From Owenia fusiformis (lineage: Eukaryota > Annelida > Polychaeta > Sabellida > Oweniidae): 64,000 bases of DNA. This document shows positions 26,725 through 41,700 of this stretch, in pieces. Position numbers and translations under genes: made by a program. The stretch lies in the NCBI GenBank assembly GCA_903813345.2, contig CAIIXF020000011.1, positions 27,210,166 through 27,274,165 on the forward strand, read 5' to 3'. The notes beneath the pieces are model-generated. The model worked only from the letters and a program-made list of their open reading frames with translations, was not told where the DNA came from and ran no database searches. Numbering within the stretch: position 1 is the stretch's first letter; the number at the start of each line of letters is the position of its first letter.

Positions 26725-29700
26725 GTGAGTGAAAATGAACCAAATCACACCAGATCTAGCAACAATTGTTTTTCACTAAATGACAGATTATTGTAGCATA
26801 TTGTCAGTAGAGATTGAACTCCACATCTAAAGCGTAAATGAAAGACAAATGAAAACTCTGAACTGTGATGTATGTTCTCATATTGGTAAATCTTATTTTC
26901 ATCTATTGGCTCTATTACGTCACTCCTAATGCCACAGACTTACAGAAATTCTGTATTGCAGATCTCTACCTACCCCCATAAATGTGGGGTTGATTTTTCA
27001 AATCACATAGTTTTAAAATGTTGTCAGTAGTTGACATCAAGCTAAATTTGATCTATATAACCATACTAAGCTAGCTTATTTTCAACCCCAAGATTTCCAT
27101 TCACAAGCAGTTGTTTGGGGGGGATTTGAAAAATCAACCCCACATTTATAGGGGTAATCTCTACCTAAAGCAAAATCCCCACAAAAGATTTCAGAAATAA
27201 CTTTCCAGAATCTCTAATCAGATAATAACACATGTAAACATAATCAGAATTTAGGGAGCAGTACTGGCGTCTGATTGTTGTAGACCTACTTGTTCTAAGC
27301 TTATGAGCAAATTGGGATATAATAGTCTTAGGCATTGTGCAAGTCGTCTTAATTATGACAATTTTTGATAGTCTTGCATCAAGTTTTTTCACTCTCTTCT
27401 TTCCCACATACTATAGGTTGAGGATATATACAAGGGTTGGCAACCATTTCTAATTAGATCTTTCAGTTATGTTTAATTGTTAAACTTTCTTTGCTGGATT
27501 AGTAAGTCATTCTATGCTTCACATTCTATGAAAAATTCATTAGAATATATTAAAATTAAAGAAATTAAAAAGATATTATGAGAACTAATTGATCAACCCT
27601 CGATCACTTCACCTGCTTGTTATTATAAAATCAAGTGGTGTCTTTATCTGATCATCCACTGTAAAAGGTCTATATAAACATTACATCAGATCAAGTTATA
27701 ATCCTAATTGGTTTGAAACAGAGCATTGTTTTTTCCTTTGTTTAAATATATTTTGGTTCACTTAAATTTCTGAACAAATATCATAAGTCGCTACCTGGTA
27801 GTTTTAAATATCTGGTCAGAGTGACCCTGAGGAAATCAGATTTCTATGAGCGAAGTCCCAGGTGTTTCTAAGAGGGGGTGGCTACTTTATAATTATGATT
27901 TAAAGTGGACCAAATGTTCCTTTACTTTTGTAATTAAAGAGTATAATTGTATGTTTGAAAAATACGTTTAATACATCTCCTGAAATAGCTACAAACTCTT
28001 ATTATATCATTGTCATTTTAAGTCAGTCGTGTGGAATTAATTTTTCAATTGAAATTAGGTGCTTAGAATATTGAAACCATTTATTCTAAGGTAGACACTT
28101 CTGCAGTGACACCCACATGTATTTCTGGAAAAACATATACTGTTTACCATCTGGACAATTAGTACATTTTGCCCAGGGTATCTATCATGACATAAATGAC
28201 ACATGGCCATTTTCTCAATGCACTCAATAGCATATTCAAATTATTGCACTTCACAAAAATGTAATTATCATTAATAATTTCAATATAATTTTATAATTGA
28301 TGGTTAGATCCTTTGTGGTTGGCATTAAATTGAGAAAGACTAAGTCCATATTTCACATGTCTCTGATTAGTTCAAGTTTGTACAGAAATATTTTGCCTGT
28401 GGTGTATATTCCTTAATCATTAATTTAAAATATCATGATTGTAATAATTTGATAAATATTATAGCCCTCCCGCTGACATCATCAAGGATCATACATGTTT
28501 ATCAAAATTAGATGGCTCACCACCGCTTTCAGCAACCACCATCATTATTTTTGGGATAAAAAGTACTTGTTTTTATAGTGTCATATATTGATGTATAGCT
28601 GCTTACAGGGGTGTATATTTGTGTTATTGATAAGTTAAGAGTGTGATATCACTTTGATGCTGTATTAATTGATACTTCAACACAAGTTCAAGTGGGAATT
28701 GAGATCTCAATGGGCTACAGATAATTTATGAGTTTAGTAAAGGTTTGAGTTGAACTGTTTGCATCAGAGATACTTCTCCATTCTTTAGATCAATCAATTT
28801 CACTCGTTTTTCTCATGCATGTAGTCTGGAATACTAATTCTTGAATAGAGAGTATAGATTTCCAACTGAGTTCTTTTCTAGTGTCTAGATCATCTAATAT
28901 CTAATCTGCAAGAATTTATGATGAGCTAAGTTATGATATTTTTAGAAATTTTTGTCAATTATGTTCTCAAAACTTGTCTTGGCCAACAAATGACATGGTT
29001 GAACAAAGCTATTGCCCCTGGAGTCACTATTGCCTGATTGGCATTACATTATGCCAGTTTGCAAGTATATTCCCAGCAGTGAAATCTCCAGGACATTTCC
29101 CTGTTTCAAGTTAAAGGGGATGTACAGTCTGATGTTAAACACATGGTCATTACAGGAAGGATAATGTTGCCTCTATGAAGTGTGGTCATAATTATACCCT
29201 GCTGTAAAGTAAACAAACTCATGTTAGAGACCTGACCAAAATCATCTTGGAAATCCTGAAAACAGAAATTCTCAGATTAAGTATCAAAATTATTGATTTT
29301 AACAGATTTCTTTATAAGTAGACCCACAGCATAACTTTTCTTGTTGTCACATTTCTTTTGCAATTGACTTTTAATTTGTTTGTTGATAGAAAACATGACT
29401 GGGCCACCCTGTAGATAAATGGAAATGTTATGACTGTCACTTTTATTGTCATGTTGTTTCTGGAAATCTCAGAACTTTGTCAACATTCTTACTCCAAGTC
29501 TGATGTTTCAATCTAGTTAATCTGCCTTATCTCCGTGACTCAAATCTGTGCAATTACAAATATTGCCCTTTGTGTTTTTCATCTTGTATTCAGAAAAAGA
29601 CAAGATGGACAGTTTAAATCTGATGACTAATTGAGTTGAGTGATTTTGAGGTGTATCTATTAGGTGTAACTTTAATTAATTTATCTCTGAGTGCCTTCAT

Positions 29701-32700
29701 TTTATTTGTTTGCTATCATAACCAATAGGTAATTAACTTAGCTAGTTGATTGGTCTAAATATTCAATAGATCTGAGATGTATTACTTTCATTATATAATG
29801 TTGATGGACTTAATTAGGAGGTTTGTGTTATCACATTAGCTCAGTGTGTTTCACACTGACTTACTTACCTTGGCTACTCTAGTGAGTAATTAATTGAAGA
29901 TAGTTTAATTAACATAGAACTGTAAGGCATTTGCATTGAGGGGTTGGGTATGTCGATACTGATCACATGTGAGAGTTATGAACAATATCATATTAGTCAT
30001 CTCAGTTAGTTGGCATCATAAATCATCATGCTTTTGATTGAATTGAATTTTTTGTGCAAAAAGTATGTATTTGCTCAAAAGTCATGGGTTACCATTTAAA
30101 AAAATGTTAAACTAGATCAACAAAATAATTATGAGGGAGAATATAGCAAGAGATGGTCAAGGGGGATGTATAAGGGCAGATGTAAGGCACATGTACCAGT
30201 ACATATGTTATATCCTAAAATCCAAGTCTCAAATCCATGTTGTGTCTCCTTCCTTCATTCTAGGGTCACTAATAACATATGTGGGCAAGAGGACATCTTA
30301 TACACTTGTCTGATTCAAATTCTGAACTTTGCAATCTGAAATGCCGGTAATATTTTACCTTTGGCATTTGAATTGGGTAGTTTGTGGCAGTGACACGTAA
30401 AAATAAATGCTATTAAATTTTGGCCTGAAGCAAATCTGATATTTAAAGCTTAATATGTTGACCACCAAAGACCATGGAATGTTTGCTATCCATAATGTTT
30501 ATTAGATGCTTTGTGTTATGACTTCTTCTAATTTTCTCAATTTTCCTGGATTTTGTAGGTGAAATTGTCTTTAAATATGCCAAAATGAAAAGATGCATAT
30601 TGCTGATATACTGAAAAATTCTTTTGAGTAATCTGTAAGGTCATGTTGAACAGCCATATCTGACTATTAACTAAAGTTCTTGCCTTTTTTAATTCTTCAT
30701 AATTTTCCGAACCTAAGGAAAAATCAACTTGAAATCATAGAATGAAATAAGAAAATTGTTGGATCTATTCTCTGATTTTATTATTTGAAACATATTCAAT
30801 CTAATTTTATTATCATGAACTTTCATTTGTAAGATGGCCTTCAGCAAAGATGCACAGCAGGGACTTATTTAGTTTGTAGTTATTTACATAGGCAAACAGA
30901 GATAAATGCATGTGTTTGTTTAGAAATAAAGCTCCTAGTGTTTTTACATTTGTCTGATCTAACTTTTTTTAGATTTGGTTAGTTTTATATCAAGCCTCTG
31001 AACACCCCCCCCCCCCTTCCCCCTTCCCCCTCTCCAATATATGTCCCCTCCAGTAAATGATAATACTTTTTGACTTTTAACAAATGCTAAAGTTTGAACT
31101 AAAGTTATTCAAGATGTTAAAAGGTCAAAGTGCCTTATTTATCTTCCCCTATTAACATTTTACAATCATTTTCTTTGATTACATGTCAGATTGAAAAATG
31201 ACAGTTGTAGGCGTAACATTATTATGCATTTGTTAGGTTTGTCATCACTTCCGTATTCATTCAGTCTTCAAAATAATTTCAGTTTTATCAAAAATGGTAA
31301 GGATCATTCAGAATCATTGAAAAAGTACAATCATTTACTTGCATATGATTCCAAAGCTACCTGGTTGCTAATTAAAATCTATTAGCTAAACTAATACACA
31401 TTCATGATCTGTGTAAGATTAGCTAAGTTCTACATACCTTCCTTAAGGATTATGTAGAGCGAGTGAAGAGTCAAAGCTAGCTAAGTGAATTTCATACATA
31501 AACTTGTAGATATAAATGTTCTACTCATCAATTGTTTGTGTCAGGCTACTTTTGAGAAAGCACAAGGTGCAACCCGAGGAAAACACTACTGTTTTTGTTA
31601 TTTTTCAATGTGATAACTCAGAGATGAACAGATTCAAGACCAATTTCTTTACCCCATAACATGTACATCATCATTAAATGTGACATATTCTGATGTATTA
31701 TTGTAATATGACAGACATTTAAACTGGTACAACTATTTATTTACAACCTGGCTTTTGCTTCAAAGATATATGACTCAAACCTTAGTTATTACTGTTTTTG
31801 CTGACAAACTTAGTCAAATTACTTTGTTTTTATTTTTTCAATAGATGAACCTTGAACATATAGTATCATATGACCAGTTGCCATGGTTATTTTAACTATA
31901 TCATGATTAAATATTTTCAAGATCCTGGTCATTTGTCTTCTTAATGGCTACCCCACATTTTTTGATCTTATATTTCAAGGGAGGTTTCAAATCAACACTT
32001 TGTCAACGTGTGAACATTTTTGAAACCCACTGGGAAAATTAAACCTTCTCTGGCCAGTGTTTGAAATGTAACTCAGTTTAGGACACAGCTACAAAAATTG
32101 AACTTACAGTTTCTTTATTTACATGGGTCAATATTGTATCTTCAGCTACATTTTTGAACTGTGCACTAAACTGAGGCAACCTATCATTAATCATGTCAAA
32201 AATTATATTGAGATATAATGAAAAACATTCATAATTATAATTTATGTTTTGACCCCTGTGTACCTTTTGATTTCATTCCTGTAATTTTACCTTATGTTTT
32301 ACTTTGATCTTACAGGTAAACCTTTGATGTGATAAAACATCAAACCTGATTTGATTACAAAACAATATGTTATCTCCCACCTGTCATTATTATAAGCAAA
32401 ATAAAATACAGTCAGAGGAACAGACTAGAGAAAATATGACTAATTGGAATATTGGAGCATGTAGATTGTATTGAGGATTAGCTGAGATTATGTGCCACTT
32501 CTTTAGACTGAATATTTTATCAGTTGGGTTGAGAAGTTAAGGTTTACTTTCATATGTCTAAGATAAGATTGTTCTGTCATTGTAGTATGTACTTCACTGG
32601 TCAAGGTGTTAGTTAGGAGTCCAGTATTGATAATGTCCTCTTTGATTTGATTTTACTTTATTATAGGTCCGAGTATTAGGCTTTATATAGATATTTTTGT

Positions 32701-35700
32701 TGTCTTTCAGTTTTTTTGGAAATAGACCTTAGTTTGTCTTCAGATGAATTATTTTATTGATTCTAATTGTAGTTGGAATCCTATTTTTTAATCTAACACT
32801 TTGATGGATTGTAATTCCATGTCTGTATATTTGAATGGTCATAAAATGATGAATTATATCATCTCTGAAGGATTTAGCAAGATGGGGTTGTTGTTGTTCA
32901 AATCCCTGTACTGCAATCAAGTTCACCAGGGACTTCAGTGTGTGATCACTGATCTTGTGTTGATAGGTAGACATGCCTATCTTTCCAGTGGTGCCATTTA
33001 TTACAATGTTATCACTTAGGCCACCAACATTGCAGTCCTGGACTCACCCACTCATGGTATCCCTAATGTCACCATTACATACTAGTTAGTCATGGACATC
33101 CTGGGAAAAAGAAGCCCTAGAAACAGTCTTGCATATAAGTCTAAAAAAGAGCTCTTGGTATGAGCTTGTCATTTATAGGCAGGTCAGTTTCAAAAAGCCC
33201 AGTAAACCATTTGTATAATGCCAATGCACAGGGGCAAAATTACAAAATCATGAAAATTGCAAAAATGTGTATATTGAACGTTGCACGTTGACAAGGATTA
33301 TTTATAACATCCTTTCAGATCTCTAGACCTATTATATACTGCATGTTTTTCAAACCCAAAACATAAAATGATTTCTTGTTCTTGTTGCTAGCCTGCTACA
33401 TTCCAATGGTGCTCTGTCATGCCATATTTACAGACTTGCTACTGTCTTCATGCTGATGGGATGATTTATGTATCTATCCTTGCTGTCTGATAGTAAAGCA
33501 CTGTCTTGCCCATGAACCCCAAGAAATGTTTCATTAAGTTTGGGGAATATTGTGTTAACCCATAAAAAATGCAGCATTTTTATTACCTACCAAATAAAAC
33601 TAGCTTGAAACGAAGTTCGATTTTGCATGATGTGCGTGCGTATCAACTAGCCCCATTGCAGTGACAATGTGAACTTGTATATATTTAACATTTGATATGA
33701 ACACTTTTTCTTTTAAGGGCCTGTGCTACTTAATACTGGAGTAGACAAAAAATATACTACATTCAATTTTTATTGACACATAGTAACATCTAATCGTAAC
33801 ATGATTAGATGGGAAAATGGGAGATTAACTAAGATGCATCTCCTTTGAGAGATGACAGGATACAAAAAACATAGGAAGTCATGAAAAAGTTTATTTTCAA
33901 TCTCATGATGACTGCTGATAATTGCTTGATTTATGTTTACAGTAAAGTGAAATTCATGAGCTTGTGGCGAAAAAGGTTACAATTTTATCATGATATTGTA
34001 TGAATCAGCTCACTTTGACATTTAGTAGAAACCCTAAGCCTGTGGTCATATTTACACAATTACTCTGATTATTTTCAACCCCAGGGAATAAATTAAGATA
34101 TTTTGGGTTTTTCTAAATAACATATGTATTTTGTGAAAATGTTAGTTTGTTTTACACATACTCCTTATCATAATGTTGCATACTCGTATGTCTTCACTTT
34201 TCTCAGAAAGCAGAATTATTTGTAAAACCTTTCAAATCTTTGCAGCAACTACAGCAACAAAATACAAATTATAAGTAAACAACTGGTTTGATTGTTAAAA
34301 TAGATTTGTAAAAATAGACAAGGCATGTGTTATGTCATTTTCCCTTTGGAATAGCTAATCTGACTTAGAAGTTGTAATTGTCAGTTCGCGATACTTGATT
34401 GAAAATTGTATTGAAAGGTAGAACGGTTAAGTTTGCTAATAGAGAAACTGAATTTATTTATAACTTATCCACTCTTCATGTTGACATTCTATGTTACTCT
34501 TGATTCTTCCGTTACTATGGCAACATATTATTTTTTGTTCCCTGCAACAGGAATGATCCTCTACTATAGGTAGATGTTTCTGGAACCCTTACCATGATTC
34601 CCGTGGGTTCATGATTGGCAGAAGGTGATATATCATACAATGGCGGAGATAAATTATAGTAGAAATGTAATATTATGACAGTATGGTTGTTATTTGATTG
34701 AAGATGAGAGGTTTATGTTTAGACTAGGTAAAGAGATAGTGTTACTCCCATCAGCTCCTAAAGGAGCAGCTTCCCTGATTAGCTTCCCTGATTGCCATCT
34801 CTCATTATAATGAACCATGGTTTCAACTCATTATAACTCTGTCCTGTAATAATGTTGCAAGAAACAAAAACATTTTTGATTTAGTTTCAAAATGGTCACC
34901 TCCATTTCAGAGGTTTTTTCTTAATCAGTTAGGAGGCATGAATCTTTAATAACCCAAGGCATGTGATATATCCATATGCAACCAGTCTTATATCAGTTTT
35001 TCCCCCCTCCCTCCCTCATACCTCTCACATTTAAAAATCTGTTTGTTACAGAATATATCTGAGGGAGCCACAGGGGGTTGATTCAAGACATATTTAACCA
35101 TTTTAACTACTGTCATTGCAAAGTGAAAAGTCAATGTTACCACAGCACGAAGATGCTGCCTCTCCTCTTTGATATCTTGGATATTCAGGCAGTACACACC
35201 TATAATTACTGTAGGAACAAAAACATCTGTCTTGATAATGAATTCACTGATGAGGCAGTTTATTGCAGATTTACTGCACACATGGGTGGCATATAAAAGT
35301 GAATTGATACAGCTCACCCAATGCAATTTAGAGATCAGCTTTCAATTTCAACATTTCCACTGTTTTTTCTGCTTCTGTGGTTTCTTGAAGAAGTTAGTTG
35401 GAATTGGTGTTACTGATGAGGTTTTGGGGAAATTTTAGAAAAACATGTATATATTTTGCTGTATATTGTTTATAGGGCTTTCTACATACAATATGCAGAA
35501 TAGATATATGAATAGAGGCATCATCTCACAATGGATGCATAATTACGGGTTTGACTTGTGTTCTTCAATGTTGCCCAGTGTGATTCCTAAATGTAATTGA
35601 ATTTGATTCGGTCTTACTGGATTTATAATTTGAAATATCAAAGGGTGAGTACGTAGCTTATATATCGAACGTATGGGGAGACAGGATAAGGGCATTATGC

Positions 35701-38700
35701 AAGTCAACAGATTCAACAGGAAGCACGATTGAAAAATCAATCAATCTCTTTAATACTGTTGTAGTGTTATTCTATTTAGTTATTTAGTTAATTCATAATC
35801 AAATCATAACACTTCTTAGAAATAATCTTGCCAGGCCAAGTGTTAATGTAAATGGACTGAAGGCCTTTCTGTATTTATTCATATTGACCATCCCTCATCA
35901 ATAAGGCTACTGTTAGGACCACTATGGAATATGAACATGTTTTCTGCTCCATAAAAGCCATATACAAAAATAACATGAGCTCAGAGGTAAAAACAACAAC
36001 ATTTAAAATCTTGTTTATTCTCATGAATTTAGGATAAAATCAAACCATTCATATCGACTACAACTCATTCAGATTTGACTACTGAATAACAGTACAATGA
36101 TTTGATAAACCAAAATGTGGAAGAATTGTGGCGACAATTTCAAGAGTCGGTCTTTCACATTTGTTTATACATTTACAAAGGTTTTTGAAGAAAAAGCAAA
36201 TCTGGACAAATTTTTTCATGCATTGATTAGGTGTCAAAATGTTTAATATTTGTATTTTCTTGATTGCTGTTTTTAGATTTTATTTAATTTGTTGACAGTA
36301 ATCCTGTGAAAATAATGCCAACTTTGATTGGAAAATTATCATTGTTTTGTTTTGTAAGACGTCTCTGACACTTTGTTATTGTTTCTCGTCTTGTAAAGGT
36401 GGAGAGGTCTAAATGTCACCGGGACCTTTAGAAATAATATTTTGAATGCAGATTTTTGATCACCTCGATTTGCAATGAAAAAACAGCAACAAAACAGTTT
36501 CCTCAATCATGTTCATTTTTTCATATTTTAGGTACCATACATGTAGTTAATATGGGGTCAATAGGGTAAAAGGATTTCCAGGGACCTATTACCCTCAAAT
36601 CCTGGGTAAAAGGAACCCAAATACAAAGGCATCTCAAACCCATGTATTAACTCCCAAAAAAAGAAAAGAAATGAGTCATTCAAAGTTTGCGTTATTTGAA
36701 ACCTTAATAAAAAAGAACTCCCCTACAACAATGTCATTTATAATCTAGCACTTGATATTATGATCTCATTCTCTTCCAGGCATCCTGTTTTTACGCTGAC
36801 AGCCAGATTTTTAGGCAATTATTTAAAGTGGCCAATTAAACAAAGGTTAATTATTTTTTCTGATCTTTTGTATTAATATTGTCATTAGAACTTGTGTCAA
36901 ACTTATGTTAATTGTCACATGTTGGTATGTGTAGATAACTTGGGCAAATTATGTGTTTATGATATGGTGAAAGGCATCATGCAAATATGTATTAAATCAT
37001 CAGGCCCATAGCCAGCTTTTGCCAAGGGGGTTAACTCTTCAGAAAAAATTCAGGGGGATTCACTTGGCCCAAAATCAAATGCTCAGAATCATGAAAAACT
37101 GCATGAATTTGAAAGAATTTTCGAACCCCCTCCCCCAGGCCAAAAATTCCTGATCATTAATAAAGTGCCACACCCTTATTCAGTCTATGGTCGCAAAAAT
37201 GACTCCTCTTGAGTAGTTGGAAGTTTTCATATTTAGATAAAATGTTAAAATGTATCTTAAAATATAACTCATGTGGTCTAATTAAACTTAAAGTCTGATT
37301 TATAATTGGATTTGCAAGGTAATATAGTGAACCATGGTGAATCAAGAAACTTAAACCTATTTGCATTTTATTTTCTGGTAACTGTAAAGTGAACTGTACA
37401 ATACTCTCAATTTCAATCATTAATTTAGTCCAAAGTTAATTCATTTATACGAACCATCTATAAACTACCAATATTCCCCTAGCAGCTGTGTACCAAACTG
37501 GTAGTACTTGTAATATTGCCCTATACTCTTAATTCAATCACAATTCAGTACTTATTTCACGAAGAGCAAATATATTAATTATTAGTAATTGTTGACTAAT
37601 CGCAGCATTACAATAGTACAAATCACTTCAGATGTAATTGCATAACTAGAATCTATAATTTTATAATGTTAGATTACTTTACACTTAGATCTCTAAGGAC
37701 TTCAATTCCTCAAGTTTCATTCAATAAAGTTCATTGAGAACTTGGTTGTTTGATTAAATAATCTCAAGTTTTATGATTCAGGCTTTATTTAAAATGAACA
37801 TCTAATCAATTAATTCGTCTCATTAATATTTTTAGAGCCACCATTTTTAGTGACAGGCATTTGGCTTTCAGTTTTGGTATATGTAACAATTGTTATAAAT
37901 TGTAACCATTGCTAGTTACATATTGTAACCATTTGTTGCTAGTAGTCTTGTACCAGGCCTCCTATGCCCTTTCTTATATATTCCCTAATACCCAGAAGGT
38001 GCACAAATACTATGAAGCAGGGATATTATAAAGGGTTGATATGAGACTTTATTTTCCTGTTTTAGCCAAGAATTGGTTAAATAGTGCTATAAACTACATA
38101 TTCAAAATGGGACTATTACAATCATAAATGGTAAAATGCCATAAAGGTTGTGTCCAATGTGATCCCCCCCCCCCTATTCTACATAGCTCAAATTGTGGAC
38201 GAGGTAGTCCTTAGGGGAGGGAGGGCTCCATAGGCTTGGCACAAGACTATATTTTTTCATAGTTTGGAAATATAATATGGGAATAATCCAGGGTATTGTA
38301 ATCAACTGATAGCTTTAATATTGTGGTGATCATCTGTCCATAGTTATAAACAAACCCATTGTTATACACTCCAGGAAATTAACATCTCAGCTTACAATTT
38401 ATGTCAACTTTTGAAGGAAACTGGTGAGAACTGATAGCTATTGAACATAGAAAGAGGATGGAATTTGTGATATAAAATTTTAAATGGATGTGGGAGAGTT
38501 CTTTCTCTCATGGTAAGGTCAGGAAGGTGAGGCTATTGTAATTTATAGAATATAAAAATTTATTTGTGGGTTTTCAAGAGATTTCTTCATTGTAAGGAAT
38601 TTTGCTGGCAATATCTTGTATCATGCCCCTATAGACCCCCTCCCTCTATCATTCTTCCAAACTCATACAATAAGAGAAGGTGGGAGTTATGGGGCCTTAC

Positions 38701-41700
38701 AACTCACTTTTATTCAATCGATGCAACAATATTTGATCCATTGAATTTCACTTCACATAATATGAAAATGTTCTGAATGAGAAAGTGAGTAGGAAGGACC
38801 TCTGCAATCCATGGTCTCTAAGTTTCCTTGGTTACCAGAGTTCAGTAACCAAGCAGCCAATAATTGCAAGAAATGTTTGACATGATGTCGAATTACAATC
38901 CGTCAAAATATTCTTTGATCTAGCACAGGTGAAACAGCTTTTCAAACATTCTAACAGTTCAATGTATATCTTCACTCAATGGTCAGATGTATGTTTACTA
39001 GACTTAGAGATAAAGATGTGAAATCCTGTTTTCCTAATTCCTCATTCCTAGTTCAAATCTAAAACATTCAGAGTAATGAAAAATATTACCAAAACCATAT
39101 GTTTTCTAAACCATTGTCTGTTTTTTCATTGTTACCATCATTGTTTAGAGTAAAAAAGAACAATTTTTTGCAAGGGTTATTTTGCCAGATAAAATGGACC
39201 AGACTCATTAGATAGTGATCCCTTACAAAAAGATTCAGACTTAACATTAGTTTTTAACTATATATCTCTATTTTGATCAGGCCACCAGCCCTCCCCTCCC
39301 TCAGGACCATAACCCTGTACCCTAAGCAAACTGTTTCTTGTATGTCTTTACTGAGTCTAGAAATGCTGAGATATTTGATTGGTCTACCAATCCAGGTATC
39401 CCAATCAATGTTACCCGTTACACCTTACTAAAGTCTAAACAAAGCTACATAATAGTGTATCACATAAACAACCAGGTTATCTCCTATATGAACTAATAGC
39501 CCAGTATTTACCTTATCTCTACTCTGTAATTATACATTAATCATGGTTTTGTGGGGTTTGTTTTGCTTAGGGGGATTTTGTCTGAGCTTCTAAGTACATA
39601 ATTGATAAAATAACATTTGATAGCAAAACAAGGAAGTGGGAGCAAGAAATCCAAGATGTTTTTATCTCTTTGATTCTTGGACCAGAAGGAAGAAAAACAG
39701 AATATGAAGTAGAAAATGAGGCTATCATGCTGTATATGATAGTCTTGATTTACTTTTGTTTGGTAACTTCTAATGCCAATATCATGTTCTTCATCCAATA
39801 CCTTTTTGAAACACATGGCAAAGATAACAAATTTGCATGACATGTATACTGCACAGATGAGCCTTTAACTCCAAATTAAATACTGAGTCATCTATATGCC
39901 AACCCCACAAATGTTAAAGTCTCCAAGTTTTTGTAGACAGTGTTTGGCATTTGGTTGGTGGTGGTCAGTGTTTGGGGTCTATAACAAATGGCAGGTGATA
40001 ATATTTTTTTCAGCTAACATTTTTTGTAACCAGTGTTTCACATTTTTGTAACAAGCTGTTACTCTATTATAATTACAACCTACCCTTTTAATGTTTTCTT
40101 TGTTTATTGTGAATATGAGCCTTTAACAGGAGTATACATGACTTCTTTTTTGTTATTTATGAGTTGCAGGTTTGGGGTCAGATTTCAGTTGTTTTGGGAT
40201 GTAAATATTTGGCCTAGGACAGAAGCTGTCATATGTTATCTTGATATGTCTTCACATGTTAGGGGTACACTTATTCAAAGCAAACTGAAATTTTTTGCTG
40301 TTATAATCCAGGTCTTTCCATATAAAACATATGTATAGTCCTGATGAATCATTTATTTCAAGTCATTCTTTTCATTTTATCTTTTGTGTTAAGGTAGGTA
40401 AGTTTATTTGTAATTCAGAATCTAACAAACTCAGACATTTTGCGTGGGTCTTGCATACTTTCTGATAATGCATCTATTTTGAAAAAATATTTTAAGTGTT
40501 GGAAAATGTGTTTTGAATTGATTTTATTGGGACAATATGTTGTAAATAGAATAGTTAATTGTCACAACTGTTTTGAACATTTATCTTAACAGAACAAATT
40601 ACAATTTGAAAACTAAATGATATACTAACTATATTAGCTTTGGCCATTGTAGCAAGTAGCCGCTGCACCTACTTGAGATTTTTAAGAATAGGCCTGCAAC
40701 CACCTTTTTGCACCCATTTAAAAATGAGAAAAAAGCGTAAAACAGCACGTGCACCTATTTTGAACAATTGAGATGTACGTGTAATTGTGAGGATAAGTTT
40801 TTGAAACAATTTAGGAAAAAAAACTTGGGGTGAACACTGGGACCCCCATTGTGATTAATACAAAAATTGACCATGCCATTATTGTCATATGTTTCTTCTG
40901 TTTTTGCCAAGTTTTATCACATAATCTAACAAAGTTAGATTGCATGCAATATAATGAAATCTGAGTTAATTGTAACAGTTATATACTGTAATAACTGAAA
41001 TTGTTGTTTGACATGAAATAGTTAATTTATGATATTTAAAAATTATTGAATCTTATGTCCAATTTTAGGTGGTCTTTGTCCTGGTGGACTATTCGCTCAT
41101 TTTAAGCCATTTAAAGTGGCGTTATGCCTTCTGTAAGAAATCAAAACAAAAGTAACAACACATGTCTAAATATATATATGAATAGCTACCTACATCCTTG
41201 TGCACTCAGATATTTGATATTATTTGTAAACGTAAGCACAATGACCTGGGTTCATTTGTATTATGTTGAGTGCATCTAGGTGTTCTAACATGCAAACATA
41301 TTTTAATCCATTTAATTGTGTAGAAATCAATTCTGTCAACATTTTAGTCAACACATAAATATAAATAAACCTATTTGATTCTGAGTTCTATGGGAAAAGT
41401 ATCGTATTTCTATTATTTTCAGACTCAGACTTTCAGCTCTTGTTTTTGTACTCATGTTTCCATTTTCTAGTATAGCTAAAAGCCCTTGTGACCCCCCCCC
41501 CAGAGAGGGTTTTTAGTAACTAGATAGGGGGGGTCACAGAGGCTAGTAGCTAGACTACCCATTTTCAAACATCACAAGAATTGCACCTCCCTGTCATGAT
41601 AAACAATGGCATCTCAATTCTTCTCAGCCCTGTTTCAGGTGAAACAGAAAGATGCGATGAGTATCAGAATGGCACCTCCCCCATACCTATCATCATTATA

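Noticed and set aside
34988-35326. 112-codon minus-strand frame in the giant intron
   Set aside because: No recognised domain, overlapping open frames on the other strand and no splice-framed neighbours.
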